64,000 bases of DNA from positions 1 to 64,000 of the forward strand of contig CAISPN010000087.1 in assembly GCA_903887375.1 (NCBI GenBank), in the 5' to 3' direction. The notes under the pieces are model-generated. The model did no database searches. It saw only the letters and a list, made by a program, of their open reading frames with translations, and was not told the origin of the DNA. Every line of letters starts with the position of its first letter. Within the stretch, counting starts at the first letter, position 1. The stretch is from an uncultured cyanobacterium (GTDB lineage: Bacteria > Cyanobacteriota > Cyanobacteriia > Cyanobacteriales > Microcystaceae). A program made the position numbers and the translations under genes. Below, piece by piece: positions 18,029-26,953 of the stretch.

Positions 18029-19470
18029 AAATCTCCAAAGCCTTTTTTCTTTTTCTTTGGTTTGCTTTTTTTGGGTTGTGAGCCACCTGTATAGCCTCTA
18101 AAACCAGGACCAGGGGCCGATTGTCCCCCACCACCAAACATATTTCCAAGTCCACCAGCCATTGAGGGCATACCACCGCTAGTCATCTGCTGCATCATCG
18201 AGCGCATTCGGCTAAAGTTAGTAATCAATTTAGTAACATCTTCTTCTTTTTGACCAGAGCCTTTGGCAATGCGTCGACGACGGCTAGGGGATTTAGCTAA
18301 CAGATCTGGGTTAGAACGTTCCTCTAAAGTCATTGAGTTGATCATTGCTTCAGTACGTTTGAGCTCTTTTTCTCCCTTTTCTAGATCCAGATTGCTCAGT
18401 TTATTCATACCTGGGATCATCTTGATAAAGCCACCAAGAGATCCCATATTTTTAAGGAGCTTCATCTGCTTGAGAAAATCGGTAAAGTCAAATTTGGCCG
18501 TCATAATTTTGGCCTGCATTTTCTCAACATCCCCTATGTCAATGGCCTCTTGGGCCTTTTCCACTAGGGTTAAGACATCGCCCATATTGAGAATTCTAGA
18601 AGCCAAACGATCTGGATAAAATGGTTCTAAGGCCTCTACTTTTTCCCCAACTCCAACAAATTTGATGGGTTTACCAGAAACTTGGCGAACTGAGAGTGCA
18701 GCGCCACCTCTGGTATCCCCATCTAACTTGGTCAAAATTGCGCCAGTGATACCAATTTCTTCTTCAAAAGTTCTAGTTAAGTTGGCAGCCTCTTGCCCGG
18801 TCATTGCATCAACCACCAAGAGGGTTTCATTAGGCTGTATTGTTTTTTTGATCTTGGCTAATTCATTCATCATCTCAGGATCAATCTGAAGACGTCCGGC
18901 GGTATCAACAATTACTGTATCAACCCCCATTTCCTTAGCTTTAGCTAACCCTGCTCTGGCAATTTCCACTGGATTGGTGCCAGTTCCCAATTCAAATACT
19001 GGCACTTCAATCTGTTGACCTAAAGTGATCAACTGGTCAATAGCAGCAGGCCGGTAGATATCGGTAGCAACCATTAAACAAGTGCGTTTTTGTTTGCGTA
19101 GATAAAGTGCCAGCTTGGCAGTAGCGGTGGTTTTACCAGTTCCCTGCAAACCCGCCATGAGGATAACTGTTGGGACTTGGTCAGCTTGGTTGAGAGGAAC
19201 ATTGCTCTCTCCCATCACCGCAACTAGCTCATCATAGACAATCTTGATAAATTGCTGTCCTGGGTTAACTCCCGAAATTACCTCAGATCCAAGTGCCTTT
19301 TCCTCTACCTGGGCAATAAAACTCTTAACCACATTTAGGTTTACATCTGCCGACAAAAGGGCCCGGCGAACCTCAGTTAAAACCTCTTGAATATTGGCTT
19401 TGGAAATTTTATCTTGACCACGGAGCTTTTTCCAGGCATCTTCTAATCTATCAGCAAGAGCGTCAAACAT
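18025..19470 (-). CDS. ffh: Signal recognition particle protein (SRP54)
   Basis: A 481-residue GTPase that binds SRP RNA and signal sequences for cotranslational targeting. The N domain is followed by the G domain (P-loop GLQGTGKTT, DTAGR, TKLDGDTRGGAAL) and the methionine-rich M domain (KMIPGMNKL; RRRRIAKGSG; FSRMRSMMQQM). The C-terminal tail is Gly/Met-rich and ends in a lysine-rich KKSKPKKKKKGFGDF, longer than in E. coli but common in cyanobacteria. It is monocistronic in appearance, with a 309-bp stretch upstream that holds a gene remnant. Confidence 0.96.
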   Translation of the reverse strand: MFDALADRLEDAWKKLRGQDKISKANIQEVLTEVRRALLSADVNLNVVKSFIAQVEEKALGSEVISGVNPGQQFIKIVYDELVAVMGESNVPLNQADQVPTVILMAGLQGTGKTTATAKLALYLRKQKRTCLMVATDIYRPAAIDQLITLGQQIEVPVFELGTGTNPVEIARAGLAKAKEMGVDTVIVDTAGRLQIDPEMMNELAKIKKTIQPNETLLVVDAMTGQEAANLTRTFEEEIGITGAILTKLDGDTRGGAALSVRQVSGKPIKFVGVGEKVEALEPFYPDRLASRILNMGDVLTLVEKAQEAIDIGDVEKMQAKIMTAKFDFTDFLKQMKLLKNMGSLGGFIKMIPGMNKLSNLDLEKGEKELKRTEAMINSMTLEERSNPDLLAKSPSRRRRIAKGSGQKEEDVTKLITNFSRMRSMMQQMTSGGMPSMAGGLGNMFGGGGQSAPGPGFRGYTGGSQPKKSKPKKKKKGFGDF

Positions 19471-19540
19471 TGTATAGGTAAATTATTGTAATTTTTCTAG
19501 TTATCTTAATTATAAGAATCTTGAGCTCACCTTCATCTAG

Positions 19541-19720
19541 CAAAAAAACTACAATATTGCTTATGAGATCCTTGGTGAAGATAAAGGGGTCTGGTTTTTG
19601 CCAGCTTTTAGTACGGACTGTTCACATCAAGAAATGAATCAAGTTGCTATCCAATTAGCAGATTTCTACCAAGCTTACAGTCTTTATTGGCATCATACGG
19701 CGCTCAATATGCGTGAATGA
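19541..19720 (+). pseudogene. Decayed N-terminal fragment of an alpha/beta hydrolase
   Basis: The 309-bp interval between ffh and the MscS gene contains a 59-codon open stretch with no start codon, ended by TGA at 19718-19720. Its translation includes YEILGEDKGVWFLPAFST, then EMNQVAIQLADFYQAYSL. This strongly resembles the start of cyanobacterial alpha/beta-hydrolases, which read YE.LG.G.PVLLLPAFST....EM..LA..LA..(F/Y)Q.Y.LDWPGFG. After YSLYW the resemblance breaks up and the frame stops. No catalytic serine region is present. The rest of the interval (19471-19540 and 19721-19779) shows nothing I can identify. Confidence 0.5.
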
Positions 19721-19779
19721 CACAGAAATAGGTATAATACCTTATCTACTTTAGCCTGCCGAAAATCATTAAATTATTG

Positions 19780-21624
19780 ATGCTTTTAAGAAAATCACTA
19801 ACCAAATTTATACTAGTTATAACATTAACTCTTTTTTGTACCACATTTAGCGCTTATACTAGCTTTGGACAGGTAACTTCTCTACCACCTCTATTTTCTA
19901 ATAGCAGAGAGTTGATAGATACACTCACTATGTCCAGACAGATTGGCAATATACTCTATGGTCCTGTCACACTTGATGGTAGACCACTACTTTATGTAGC
20001 CGTTCCAGCCTCCTCAACTGGCGAAGATAAATCAGAGGAGAAAGACTCTCTATTAGACCAAAGAATTAAACGTATTGAAAATAATCTTCGAGATATTATC
20101 AAAAGAGGATTTGATCCCAATACCCTACAAATAAACGCATCCGTACTCAATGGGGAAACGGTCATCCTAGCTTCTGATAAAAAGCAAATCAAGCAACAGA
20201 TTGTCGGCACTATTACTCAAGCTGATATTCAACTTTATGGAGAATCTGCCGATCAAATAGGTACTGATTCTAGCAAAATTTTAAAAAACGCTTTAATTAG
20301 GGCTTATCAAGAGCGCCAGCCTGAATATTTTCAGCAGCAGTTACTTAAAGGAGGCTTAACAATTGGTATTTTGGTATTTGTAAGCTTTCTGATTTCATTA
20401 CTTCGCAAAATCATCAAAAACAGATTAAAACAAATCAAAGAATACTTGCGTTCAAATACTTTAGAAGAAATCACTCAAAACAATACTAATGCCTTTGTTC
20501 GCTGGATTAATTTTATAATTAACTATCTGACCTTTTTGCCCTATTTTCACAAGATTCGCTTTGGGAAACTTCAACATATACCCGACAATCTCTATAGCTT
20601 TATTACTAAACCGGCAAGCTTTTTTGACCCTGAAGAATATAGAGTAATACTAGATAAACAGTTTAAATCAGCTCTTTTATTCGTACGTTTGCTGCTGATT
20701 TTACTAATATTGATTTGGCTACATGGTATTAGTTGGATACTTTCTCTTTTTCCAGAAACAAGATGGATCAGCCTCAAACTTGCTGGTACACCTGTATCTT
20801 TATTGTTGATCTGGTCAGGGGTCATAGTTGCCACCAAAATAATTGGCTTGATTATAGACTGGTCATTGAATACCTGGACTGAGGGAATGTCCCTTAGCAA
20901 CAACTTTTCCCCCAGAAAAATCTCTCGGATCACCACTCTAGCATCTGCCTTAAGAGGTATCTCAACATTGCTATTAGTTGCTATTGGCATTATCTTATCC
21001 CTGCAGGCATTCAATTTACCAGTTGGACCTGTATTAGCTGGTGCTGGTATTTTAGGTTTTGCCATTTCTTTTGGATCTCAAAGCATCATCAAGGATATGT
21101 TCTCCGGCGCAATTAACTTGATGAATGATTCTTATGCAATTGGAGATACAGTGACTATTGGTTCAAATACTGGACTAGTAGAGGATGTCAATCTTTTTGT
21201 TACCAGGATTAGAGCGCCAAATGGAGATTTAGTAACTATTCCCAATGGCTCTGTTGGCATAGTACGCAATCAAACCAAAGACTGGTCAAGAGTAGATTAC
21301 CAGATTCAGGTTTCCCATGAAACAGATGTTGAAAAGGCTTTAATAATCTTGGAAGAAACTGCTCACTCTATATACAATGACCCTCAATGGCAAAGCTCTC
21401 TTCTAGAGCCTCCGCAAACAATAGGAATTGAAAATCTATCATCTGAGGGCATCAGCTTGCGAATCTGGATGAAAACCAAGCCTGGACTTCAATGGACTGT
21501 AGCTCGTGAGCTTCGTTTGAGAGTCATAGAGTCTTTCAATAGATCCCAAATAGATATTGCCAGTCCCCATCAAACAATATCTCTACAGAATATTCCGACA
21601 AATAAAAATGACAATTTTCCTTAG
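19780..21624 (+). CDS. Mechanosensitive ion channel, MscS family, with periplasmic N-terminal domain
   Basis: A 614-residue MscS-type channel. A signal peptide (residues about 8-31, ending SFGQ) is followed by a soluble extracytoplasmic region to about 190, then a membrane segment, an unusually long cytoplasmic-looking loop, several more membrane segments, and the pore helix GAGILGFAISFGSQSIIKDMFSG that defines MscS. The C-terminal beta/alpha domain (GDTVTIGSNTGLVEDVNLFVTRIRAPNGDLVTIPNG) is also standard. It opens under membrane tension during osmotic downshift. I use the ATG at 19780; a TTG one codon earlier is possible. Confidence 0.88.
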   Translation: MLLRKSLTKFILVITLTLFCTTFSAYTSFGQVTSLPPLFSNSRELIDTLTMSRQIGNILYGPVTLDGRPLLYVAVPASSTGEDKSEEKDSLLDQRIKRIENNLRDIIKRGFDPNTLQINASVLNGETVILASDKKQIKQQIVGTITQADIQLYGESADQIGTDSSKILKNALIRAYQERQPEYFQQQLLKGGLTIGILVFVSFLISLLRKIIKNRLKQIKEYLRSNTLEEITQNNTNAFVRWINFIINYLTFLPYFHKIRFGKLQHIPDNLYSFITKPASFFDPEEYRVILDKQFKSALLFVRLLLILLILIWLHGISWILSLFPETRWISLKLAGTPVSLLLIWSGVIVATKIIGLIIDWSLNTWTEGMSLSNNFSPRKISRITTLASALRGISTLLLVAIGIILSLQAFNLPVGPVLAGAGILGFAISFGSQSIIKDMFSGAINLMNDSYAIGDTVTIGSNTGLVEDVNLFVTRIRAPNGDLVTIPNGSVGIVRNQTKDWSRVDYQIQVSHETDVEKALIILEETAHSIYNDPQWQSSLLEPPQTIGIENLSSEGISLRIWMKTKPGLQWTVARELRLRVIESFNRSQIDIASPHQTISLQNIPTNKNDNFP

Positions 21625-21670
21625 TTTTGGGAATTATAAGCTAAGCTAACTAAAAAGATCAAAAGTAAAT

Positions 21671-23251
21671 ATGAAGGTCTTACTCTTATATCCGCTCTTT
21701 CCCAAAAGCTATTGGTCTTTTGAAAAAACTTTGGCCCTTTTAGATATCAAGGCTATGCTACCGCCGCTCGGATTAGTAACAGTAGCCGCGATTTTACCTC
21801 AACATTGGGAATTCAAACTAGTTGATCGCAATGTTCGTCCAATCACTGAGCAAGAGTGGCAATGGGCAGATTTGGTACTTCTCTCAGGCATGATTGTTCA
21901 AAAAGAAGACCTCATCGCTCAAGTCAAAGAAGCCAAATCTCGTGGTAAAGCAGTAGCAGTCGGTGGACCCTATGCAACGGCCTTGCCCGGGGATCTAACC
22001 AGTATTGGGACTGATTACCTAATCCTAGATGAAGGAGAAATCACCCTACCCCTTTTTGTTGAAGCAATAGAGCGTGGTGAAACAACAGGAGTCTTTCGAG
22101 CTGGTGGCGAAAGACCAGATGTTACTACTACTCCAATACCTAGGTTTGATTTGTTGGAGTTTAAATACTACGCTGAGATGTCAGTACAATTTTCTAGAGG
22201 CTGTCCATTTCAATGTGAATTCTGCGATATTATTGTACTATATGGACGCAAGCCACGCACCAAAACTCCAGAGCAGCTGATTGCCGAGTTAGACAGGCTT
22301 TATGAGCTAGGTTGGAGAAGAAGCATCTTCATGGTAGATGATAATTTTATCGGCAACAAGCGTAATGTCAAGATCTTCCTCCAAGAGCTCAAACCCTGGA
22401 TGCAGGAGCATAATTATCCATTCTCCTTTGCAACTGAAGCTTCAGTTGACCTTGCCAAAGAGCAAGAATTGATGGATTTAATGGTGCAGTGTAACTTTGG
22501 AGCAGTCTTTTTAGGAATTGAAACGCCAGATGAATCCAGCTTAAAATTAACCCAGAAATTTCAAAATACAAGAGATTCGCTATCTGATGCGGTTCATACC
22601 ATCACTAAAACAGGCCTACGGGTAATGGCTGGTTTTATCATTGGTTTTGATGGTGAAAAATCAGGAGCTGGTGAAAGAATTATTCGTTTTGTTGAGCAGA
22701 CATCCATTCCTACAGCTCTATTTAGTATGCTTCAAGCTTTACCAGATACCGCTCTTTGGCATCGATTGGAAAAAGAAGGTAGACTGCGCAGCAAATCGGC
22801 TAATATCAATCAGACTACTTTGATGAACTTTGTGCCCACTCGCCCGTTAGAAGAAATAGCTAGAGAATATGTAGATGCTTTTTACCGCCTCTATGATCCT
22901 CTTTGTTTTCTTGAGCGGACTTATCGACATTTTCGGATTTTGGGCCAGGCCACTTATCCCAAAAAGAGCAAAGGTGCAAAAAAACCATTTAATCCTATTA
23001 TTCTTCGCTCGTTGTTGATCATTTGCTGGAGACAAGGGGTAGTGCGAAAAACCCGTTGGAAGTTTTGGACCAATCTTTTTAGTATGTGGTATCACAACCG
23101 GGGTGGTCTGAGCAGTTATCTTGCAGTCTGCGCGCAAATAGAGCATTTTATTGAGTATCGCGAAATCGTCAAAACCGAAATTGAAGCTCAAGTAGCAGAG
23201 TTTTTAGAGCAAGAGCAAAAATTAGAGAAATCCAAATCTCTAGCTGCCTAG
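21671..23251 (+). CDS. B12-binding-domain radical SAM enzyme (DUF4070 type)
   Basis: A 526-residue protein with an N-terminal cobalamin-binding Rossmann domain (about 1-150, lacking the classic DxHxxG base-off motif) and a radical SAM barrel. The [4Fe-4S] cysteines are Cys178, Cys182 and Cys185 (RGCPFQCEFCDI). The C-terminal region (RLYDPLCFLERTYRHF) fits DUF4070. Relatives include the hopanoid C-2 methylase HpnP and many uncharacterised enzymes. HpnP-type lipid methylation is possible but not established by sequence reading. Its 3' end is 3 bp from the convergent scpA gene. Confidence 0.82.
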   Translation: MKVLLLYPLFPKSYWSFEKTLALLDIKAMLPPLGLVTVAAILPQHWEFKLVDRNVRPITEQEWQWADLVLLSGMIVQKEDLIAQVKEAKSRGKAVAVGGPYATALPGDLTSIGTDYLILDEGEITLPLFVEAIERGETTGVFRAGGERPDVTTTPIPRFDLLEFKYYAEMSVQFSRGCPFQCEFCDIIVLYGRKPRTKTPEQLIAELDRLYELGWRRSIFMVDDNFIGNKRNVKIFLQELKPWMQEHNYPFSFATEASVDLAKEQELMDLMVQCNFGAVFLGIETPDESSLKLTQKFQNTRDSLSDAVHTITKTGLRVMAGFIIGFDGEKSGAGERIIRFVEQTSIPTALFSMLQALPDTALWHRLEKEGRLRSKSANINQTTLMNFVPTRPLEEIAREYVDAFYRLYDPLCFLERTYRHFRILGQATYPKKSKGAKKPFNPIILRSLLIICWRQGVVRKTRWKFWTNLFSMWYHNRGGLSSYLAVCAQIEHFIEYREIVKTEIEAQVAEFLEQEQKLEKSKSLAA

Positions 23252-23254
23252 ATT

Positions 23255-23995
23255 TTAAATTAGGCGCACTTGAAGATCTCCATAGAACTCTAATTGATAC
23301 AATTCAACCTTCGACTGGGCACTCAACAGCAGAAGTGCCCAGAACACCCCACAGCGATCATTTTGTTTGGGGTAATATTTGAGCAGATTATCCAGAGAAA
23401 TCCATTCGTTTTCCAGATTTAAATTAGATCTATTCTCAAGTAAAAAACCTTCCAAGAAACTGGCATTTTCGAGAAGATTTTCCTGATGAGCCAGTTCAGT
23501 AACCAATCTTAAGGCTTCTCTGCGGGAATGGGGCCTGGGATTGCGAATACTTGGTCTATTTGTTGGCTCACTTTTTTCTATCTCGCGTGAGATATTTTGC
23601 AACTGCTCAATGAACTCTTGCAGTGATACCTTACGGTTTCGCAGAGGAGCAACAGATGTTCTTCTTTTAAGATGTCTTTCCAATTTAACAAAACTACTGC
23701 TAGCGCTTTGCTCTATATCTAAAAAATCTTCTGTAATTTCTTCATCGGCTGGGATTTCGCTTTCTCTAGTTTGTTGAAGAGTATCAGCCTTTAGCCAGAC
23801 CAGGTGAGATGCCCAGACAAAAGCTTGCCCTGATTGAGATAGACTGGAAATATCAGGGTTTTCAGCATCAAGTCCCAATTCACCCAAAAACCTATCTATA
23901 ATATCTATCACCTGCACATTCCAAGGATCGATTGCCCCTTGTTGTGCCAGTTCCATGAGTAAGTTGATTGCCTCTTGTGCAGGTGTACTTAGCAT
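23255..23995 (-). CDS. scpA: Segregation and condensation protein A (kleisin)
   Basis: A 246-residue kleisin that bridges SMC heads and ScpB in chromosome condensation. The N-terminal SMC-neck-binding region shows EAINLLMELAQQGAIDPWNVQVIDIIDRFL, close to the ScpA consensus, followed by FVWASHLVWLKADTL. The C-terminal winged-helix domain is recognisable (CGVFWALLLLSAQSKVELYQLEFYGDLQV). The middle is acidic and variable, as usual. Its start codon lies only 20 bp from the divergent pdxH start. Confidence 0.9.
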   Translation of the reverse strand: MLSTPAQEAINLLMELAQQGAIDPWNVQVIDIIDRFLGELGLDAENPDISSLSQSGQAFVWASHLVWLKADTLQQTRESEIPADEEITEDFLDIEQSASSSFVKLERHLKRRTSVAPLRNRKVSLQEFIEQLQNISREIEKSEPTNRPSIRNPRPHSRREALRLVTELAHQENLLENASFLEGFLLENRSNLNLENEWISLDNLLKYYPKQNDRCGVFWALLLLSAQSKVELYQLEFYGDLQVRLI

Positions 23996-24015
23996 TCTTT
24001 TAGCTCTTACCTACT

Positions 24016-24657
24016 ATGAATCTTCCACTTGCTGATCTTCGTCAAGATTATAAACTTGCCGGGCTCACTGAAGCCCAGTCCCTTAGTGACCCTTTTCAAC
24101 AATTTTCGCTCTGGTTTGAGCAGGCCCTCAATGCCCAGCTATTAGAACCAAATGCCATGACTCTAGCTACTATCGATAGCAATGGCAGCCCGAACGCTCG
24201 CATTGTTTTACTAAAAGGCTTTAGTGAAAATGGTTTAATTTTTCATACCAACTATGATAGTGCCAAAGGGCAAAATATCGCAGCTCATCCTCAAGTTGCT
24301 CTAGTTTTTTGGTGGGCAGAGCTAGAGCGTCAAGTTCGTATTGAAGGGACCGCAGAAAAAGTTAGCGCAGAAGACTCTGACTGTTATTTCAACTCACGTC
24401 CCCTCAATTCTCAGATAGGTTCTTGGGCTTCAACTCAAAGCCAAGTGGTTTCCTCTCGTGAAGAACTAGAATCGCGCTTTGCCCATTACCAAGAAAAATT
24501 CAATAATCAGCCAATACCGCGTCCTGAAAATTGGGGAGGCTTTAGAGTTATTCCTTATATCTTTGAGTTTTGGCAAGGGCGCCCCTCTCGTTTACATGAT
24601 CGTTTGCGCTATAGACTTTCTAATCAGCAATGGATCAAAGAAAGGCTTTGTCCTTGA
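24016..24657 (+). CDS. pdxH: Pyridoxamine 5'-phosphate oxidase
   Basis: A 213-residue FMN enzyme oxidising pyridoxine or pyridoxamine 5'-phosphate to pyridoxal 5'-phosphate. Diagnostic segments include PNAMTLATIDSNGSPNARIVLLKGF, NYDSAKGQNIAAHPQVALVFWW and the C-terminal EFWQGRPSRLHDR. The C-terminal WIKERLCP ending is complete. The 3' end overlaps the convergent menE gene by 23 bp. Confidence 0.95.
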   Translation: MNLPLADLRQDYKLAGLTEAQSLSDPFQQFSLWFEQALNAQLLEPNAMTLATIDSNGSPNARIVLLKGFSENGLIFHTNYDSAKGQNIAAHPQVALVFWWAELERQVRIEGTAEKVSAEDSDCYFNSRPLNSQIGSWASTQSQVVSSREELESRFAHYQEKFNNQPIPRPENWGGFRVIPYIFEFWQGRPSRLHDRLRYRLSNQQWIKERLCP

Positions 24658-25900
24658 CTAGTTGCTCAATCTCCCTTATATTAACCTTACCTTGAGCATT
24701 GCGAGCAATTGAATCTACCTGAATCCATTTTTTCGGAATTTTATAGCTAGCTAAATTCGGTTTTAATATCTCTTTAAGTTGTTCAGGCTCAACTTTTTTT
24801 TCTGCTGTGTAAATAGCAGTTACTATCTCTCCCCAATAAGAGTCACTATAGCCTATCACCACAACATCACTTATCAATCCTGTATTAAGCAGAGCCTCCT
24901 CTACTTCTTTGGGATAGAGTTTTTCACCCCCAGTGATAATCTTTTGGCTCTTTCTTCCCACAATATTGAGATAACCAGCTTGGTCAAAATATCCCAGATC
25001 GTCAGTTTGTAAAGACTTAAATTGTCCTAAATGCTCAGGATAATAACCCAAACAAAGAGAGCTGGATTCTATAACTATAGTGCCAATTTCGCCGCTTTTT
25101 TCTTCAATTGTTATTTTAGAATGGGGCAGGACTTTTCCGCTGCTGCAATTTCCTTGCAAAAACTCATTGGGCTTCAATGCTGCAACCATTGAGGCTGTTT
25201 CAGTCATCCCATAGGTCAAAGCAAGCTGGATATTAGCAACTCTTGCATTTTGGAGAAGAGAATTCCAAGGTGGAGCCCCGCCCAATAAAACCGTACCAAA
25301 GCCCTCTAACCATTGAGGAAAATGATCTAGTATGAATTTAAGCTGGGTTGGGACCAGAGAAATAAAATAGTCACTGTAAAAATCAAGTTCTGGAGGCTTA
25401 GATTTGACAGCAGCATAGTCAAAGATAATTAATTTGCCTCCAGTGATTAGAGTTCTAAGTGCCTGCATCAAGCCACTGACATGATAAAGCGGCAACAGGC
25501 AAAATGAGTTTACCTGTTCAATAGCAAAGTATTCCTTAAATCCCATAACCGATGCAACTAAACTTTGCCAAGTATGCTTAGCAAATCTTACTTCGCCAGA
25601 GCTTCCCCCAGTAGGTATCATAATACAAGAAGATAGTTTGTCTGCGCTATCGATATTGTTCAAATATTTGTAGCTGGGGCTCGTTAGAAAAACTGGCCTA
25701 TCAGTCGATATAGCAGCAATCAATTGTGCTAGGTACTCAAGACGATCAATATCTCCAAAAAGTACAATTGGACCTTGAGATAGATTATATTTTTTAAAAT
25801 AGTACAAAGTAGATTGATAGAACGAATCTTCGCAATAGCCAACAAGCCAGGGGTTAGTTAACCTCGAGGACAGGTATTCTAGGGCGCTTGGGCTACTCAT
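24635..25900 (-). CDS. menE: 2-succinylbenzoate-CoA ligase (AMP-binding)
   Basis: A 421-residue acyl-adenylate-forming enzyme, shorter than most ANL enzymes but normal for cyanobacterial MenE, which acts in phylloquinone synthesis for photosystem I. Motifs are the P-loop-like MIPTGGSSGEVRFAKHTW, the aromatic region LLPLYHVSGLMQ, YGMTETASMVA, and the C-terminal hinge GRKSQKIITGGEKLYPKEVEEAL with a final lysine near NAQGKVNIRE. Substrate is inferred from family resemblance; no other men gene is nearby. Confidence 0.82.
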   Translation of the reverse strand: MSSPSALEYLSSRLTNPWLVGYCEDSFYQSTLYYFKKYNLSQGPIVLFGDIDRLEYLAQLIAAISTDRPVFLTSPSYKYLNNIDSADKLSSCIMIPTGGSSGEVRFAKHTWQSLVASVMGFKEYFAIEQVNSFCLLPLYHVSGLMQALRTLITGGKLIIFDYAAVKSKPPELDFYSDYFISLVPTQLKFILDHFPQWLEGFGTVLLGGAPPWNSLLQNARVANIQLALTYGMTETASMVAALKPNEFLQGNCSSGKVLPHSKITIEEKSGEIGTIVIESSSLCLGYYPEHLGQFKSLQTDDLGYFDQAGYLNIVGRKSQKIITGGEKLYPKEVEEALLNTGLISDVVVIGYSDSYWGEIVTAIYTAEKKVEPEQLKEILKPNLASYKIPKKWIQVDSIARNAQGKVNIREIEQLVKDKAFL

Positions 25901-25970
25901 TGTTATATTTTTTAAAAAGTGGGAATAATAAAGAGAAAGGGTCTACATAGAGAGATTGAGGAGAATAAAT

Positions 25971-26948
25971 ATGAAGTTTTTGCGGGCAAATAAACAATGG
26001 ATATCGCCCATCGGTTTAGCTCTAGTCCTTGCTGGCTGTCTGCAACAGTCTCCTCCATCATCACCTTTGCGTATTGCTACTAATCTTTGGCCTGGCTATG
26101 AGACTCTCTATCTTGCTCGCTCTCTAGGATATTACAAGGATAAACCTATAAAAATTATAGAACTTCCTTCGGGGACAGAGGAAGTTAGAGCCTATCGCAA
26201 TAGCAATATTGAAGGAGCTGGACTATCTATCGATCAAGCCATTGCCTTAGCCCAAACCCAAAAAGACCTTAAAATTATTGCCATTGTGGATATCTCCAAT
26301 GGAGGTGATGTAATCTTAGGAAAGCCTGAGATTAAGAGCATTAAGGATTTAAAGGGCAAAAAAGTTGGAGTTGAAGCAACGGCCTTGGGAGCCTTTTTTA
26401 TCGCCAGGGCGTTGGAAAAAAACGGAATGACCCCTAAAGATGTCCAAATAGTTTCCCTAGAGTTAAATGAGCATGAGCGCGCTTATAAAGAAGGTAAAGT
26501 AGATGCAGTAGTAACTTTTGGCCGGCCTAGGGTTAAATTGCTTGAACAAGGAGCCAGATTGCTCTTTGACAGTAGTCAAATTCCCGGCGAGATAGTTGAT
26601 ACGATAGTTGTCAGTCAAAAGGCAATTAACAATTCCCCACAAACCATTCAAGATTTAATTGATGGCAGATTTCGCGCTCTGGAGTACTTTAAGACCAACC
26701 CTAAGGTGGCTGCAGCAATGATTGCACCTCGCACTCAAGTTACCCCAGAGCAAATTCTTAATTCTTTCCAAGGTATGACCCAACCGAATCTAAAAGAAAA
26801 CTTGAGTTTGTTGGATCAAAGCAATCCCTCTTTAATTAAGGGTATGGAAAAATTAATTGCAGTTATGGTAAAAAACAAAATCATTGCTGAGCCTATTGAT
26901 CCTGCTTCTATCCTAGATACGCGCTTTATTAAAAATAGCAAGATTTGA
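25971..26948 (+). CDS. ABC-type substrate-binding lipoprotein (NitT/TauT-like)
   Basis: A 325-residue periplasmic binding protein. The start at ATG 25971 is fixed by GAGGAG at 25958-25963; an upstream in-frame TTG is less likely. The signal peptide ends in the lipobox LVLAGC (Cys23). The mature part (LRIATNLWPGYETLYLARSLGYY, then GKKVGVEATALGAFFIARALEKNG) follows the NitT/TauT/SsuA/ThiY fold, which binds small anions, amines or pyrimidines. No permease or ATPase gene lies beside it. Instead, a hybrid histidine kinase starts 6 bp downstream, suggesting it delivers ligand to a sensor. Confidence 0.8.
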   Translation: MKFLRANKQWISPIGLALVLAGCLQQSPPSSPLRIATNLWPGYETLYLARSLGYYKDKPIKIIELPSGTEEVRAYRNSNIEGAGLSIDQAIALAQTQKDLKIIAIVDISNGGDVILGKPEIKSIKDLKGKKVGVEATALGAFFIARALEKNGMTPKDVQIVSLELNEHERAYKEGKVDAVVTFGRPRVKLLEQGARLLFDSSQIPGEIVDTIVVSQKAINNSPQTIQDLIDGRFRALEYFKTNPKVAAAMIAPRTQVTPEQILNSFQGMTQPNLKENLSLLDQSNPSLIKGMEKLIAVMVKNKIIAEPIDPASILDTRFIKNSKI

Positions 26949-26953
26949 TTTCT

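Noticed and set aside
18263..18889. Plus-strand frames opposite ffh
   Set aside because: Shadows of the conserved SRP54 coding strand with no family features.
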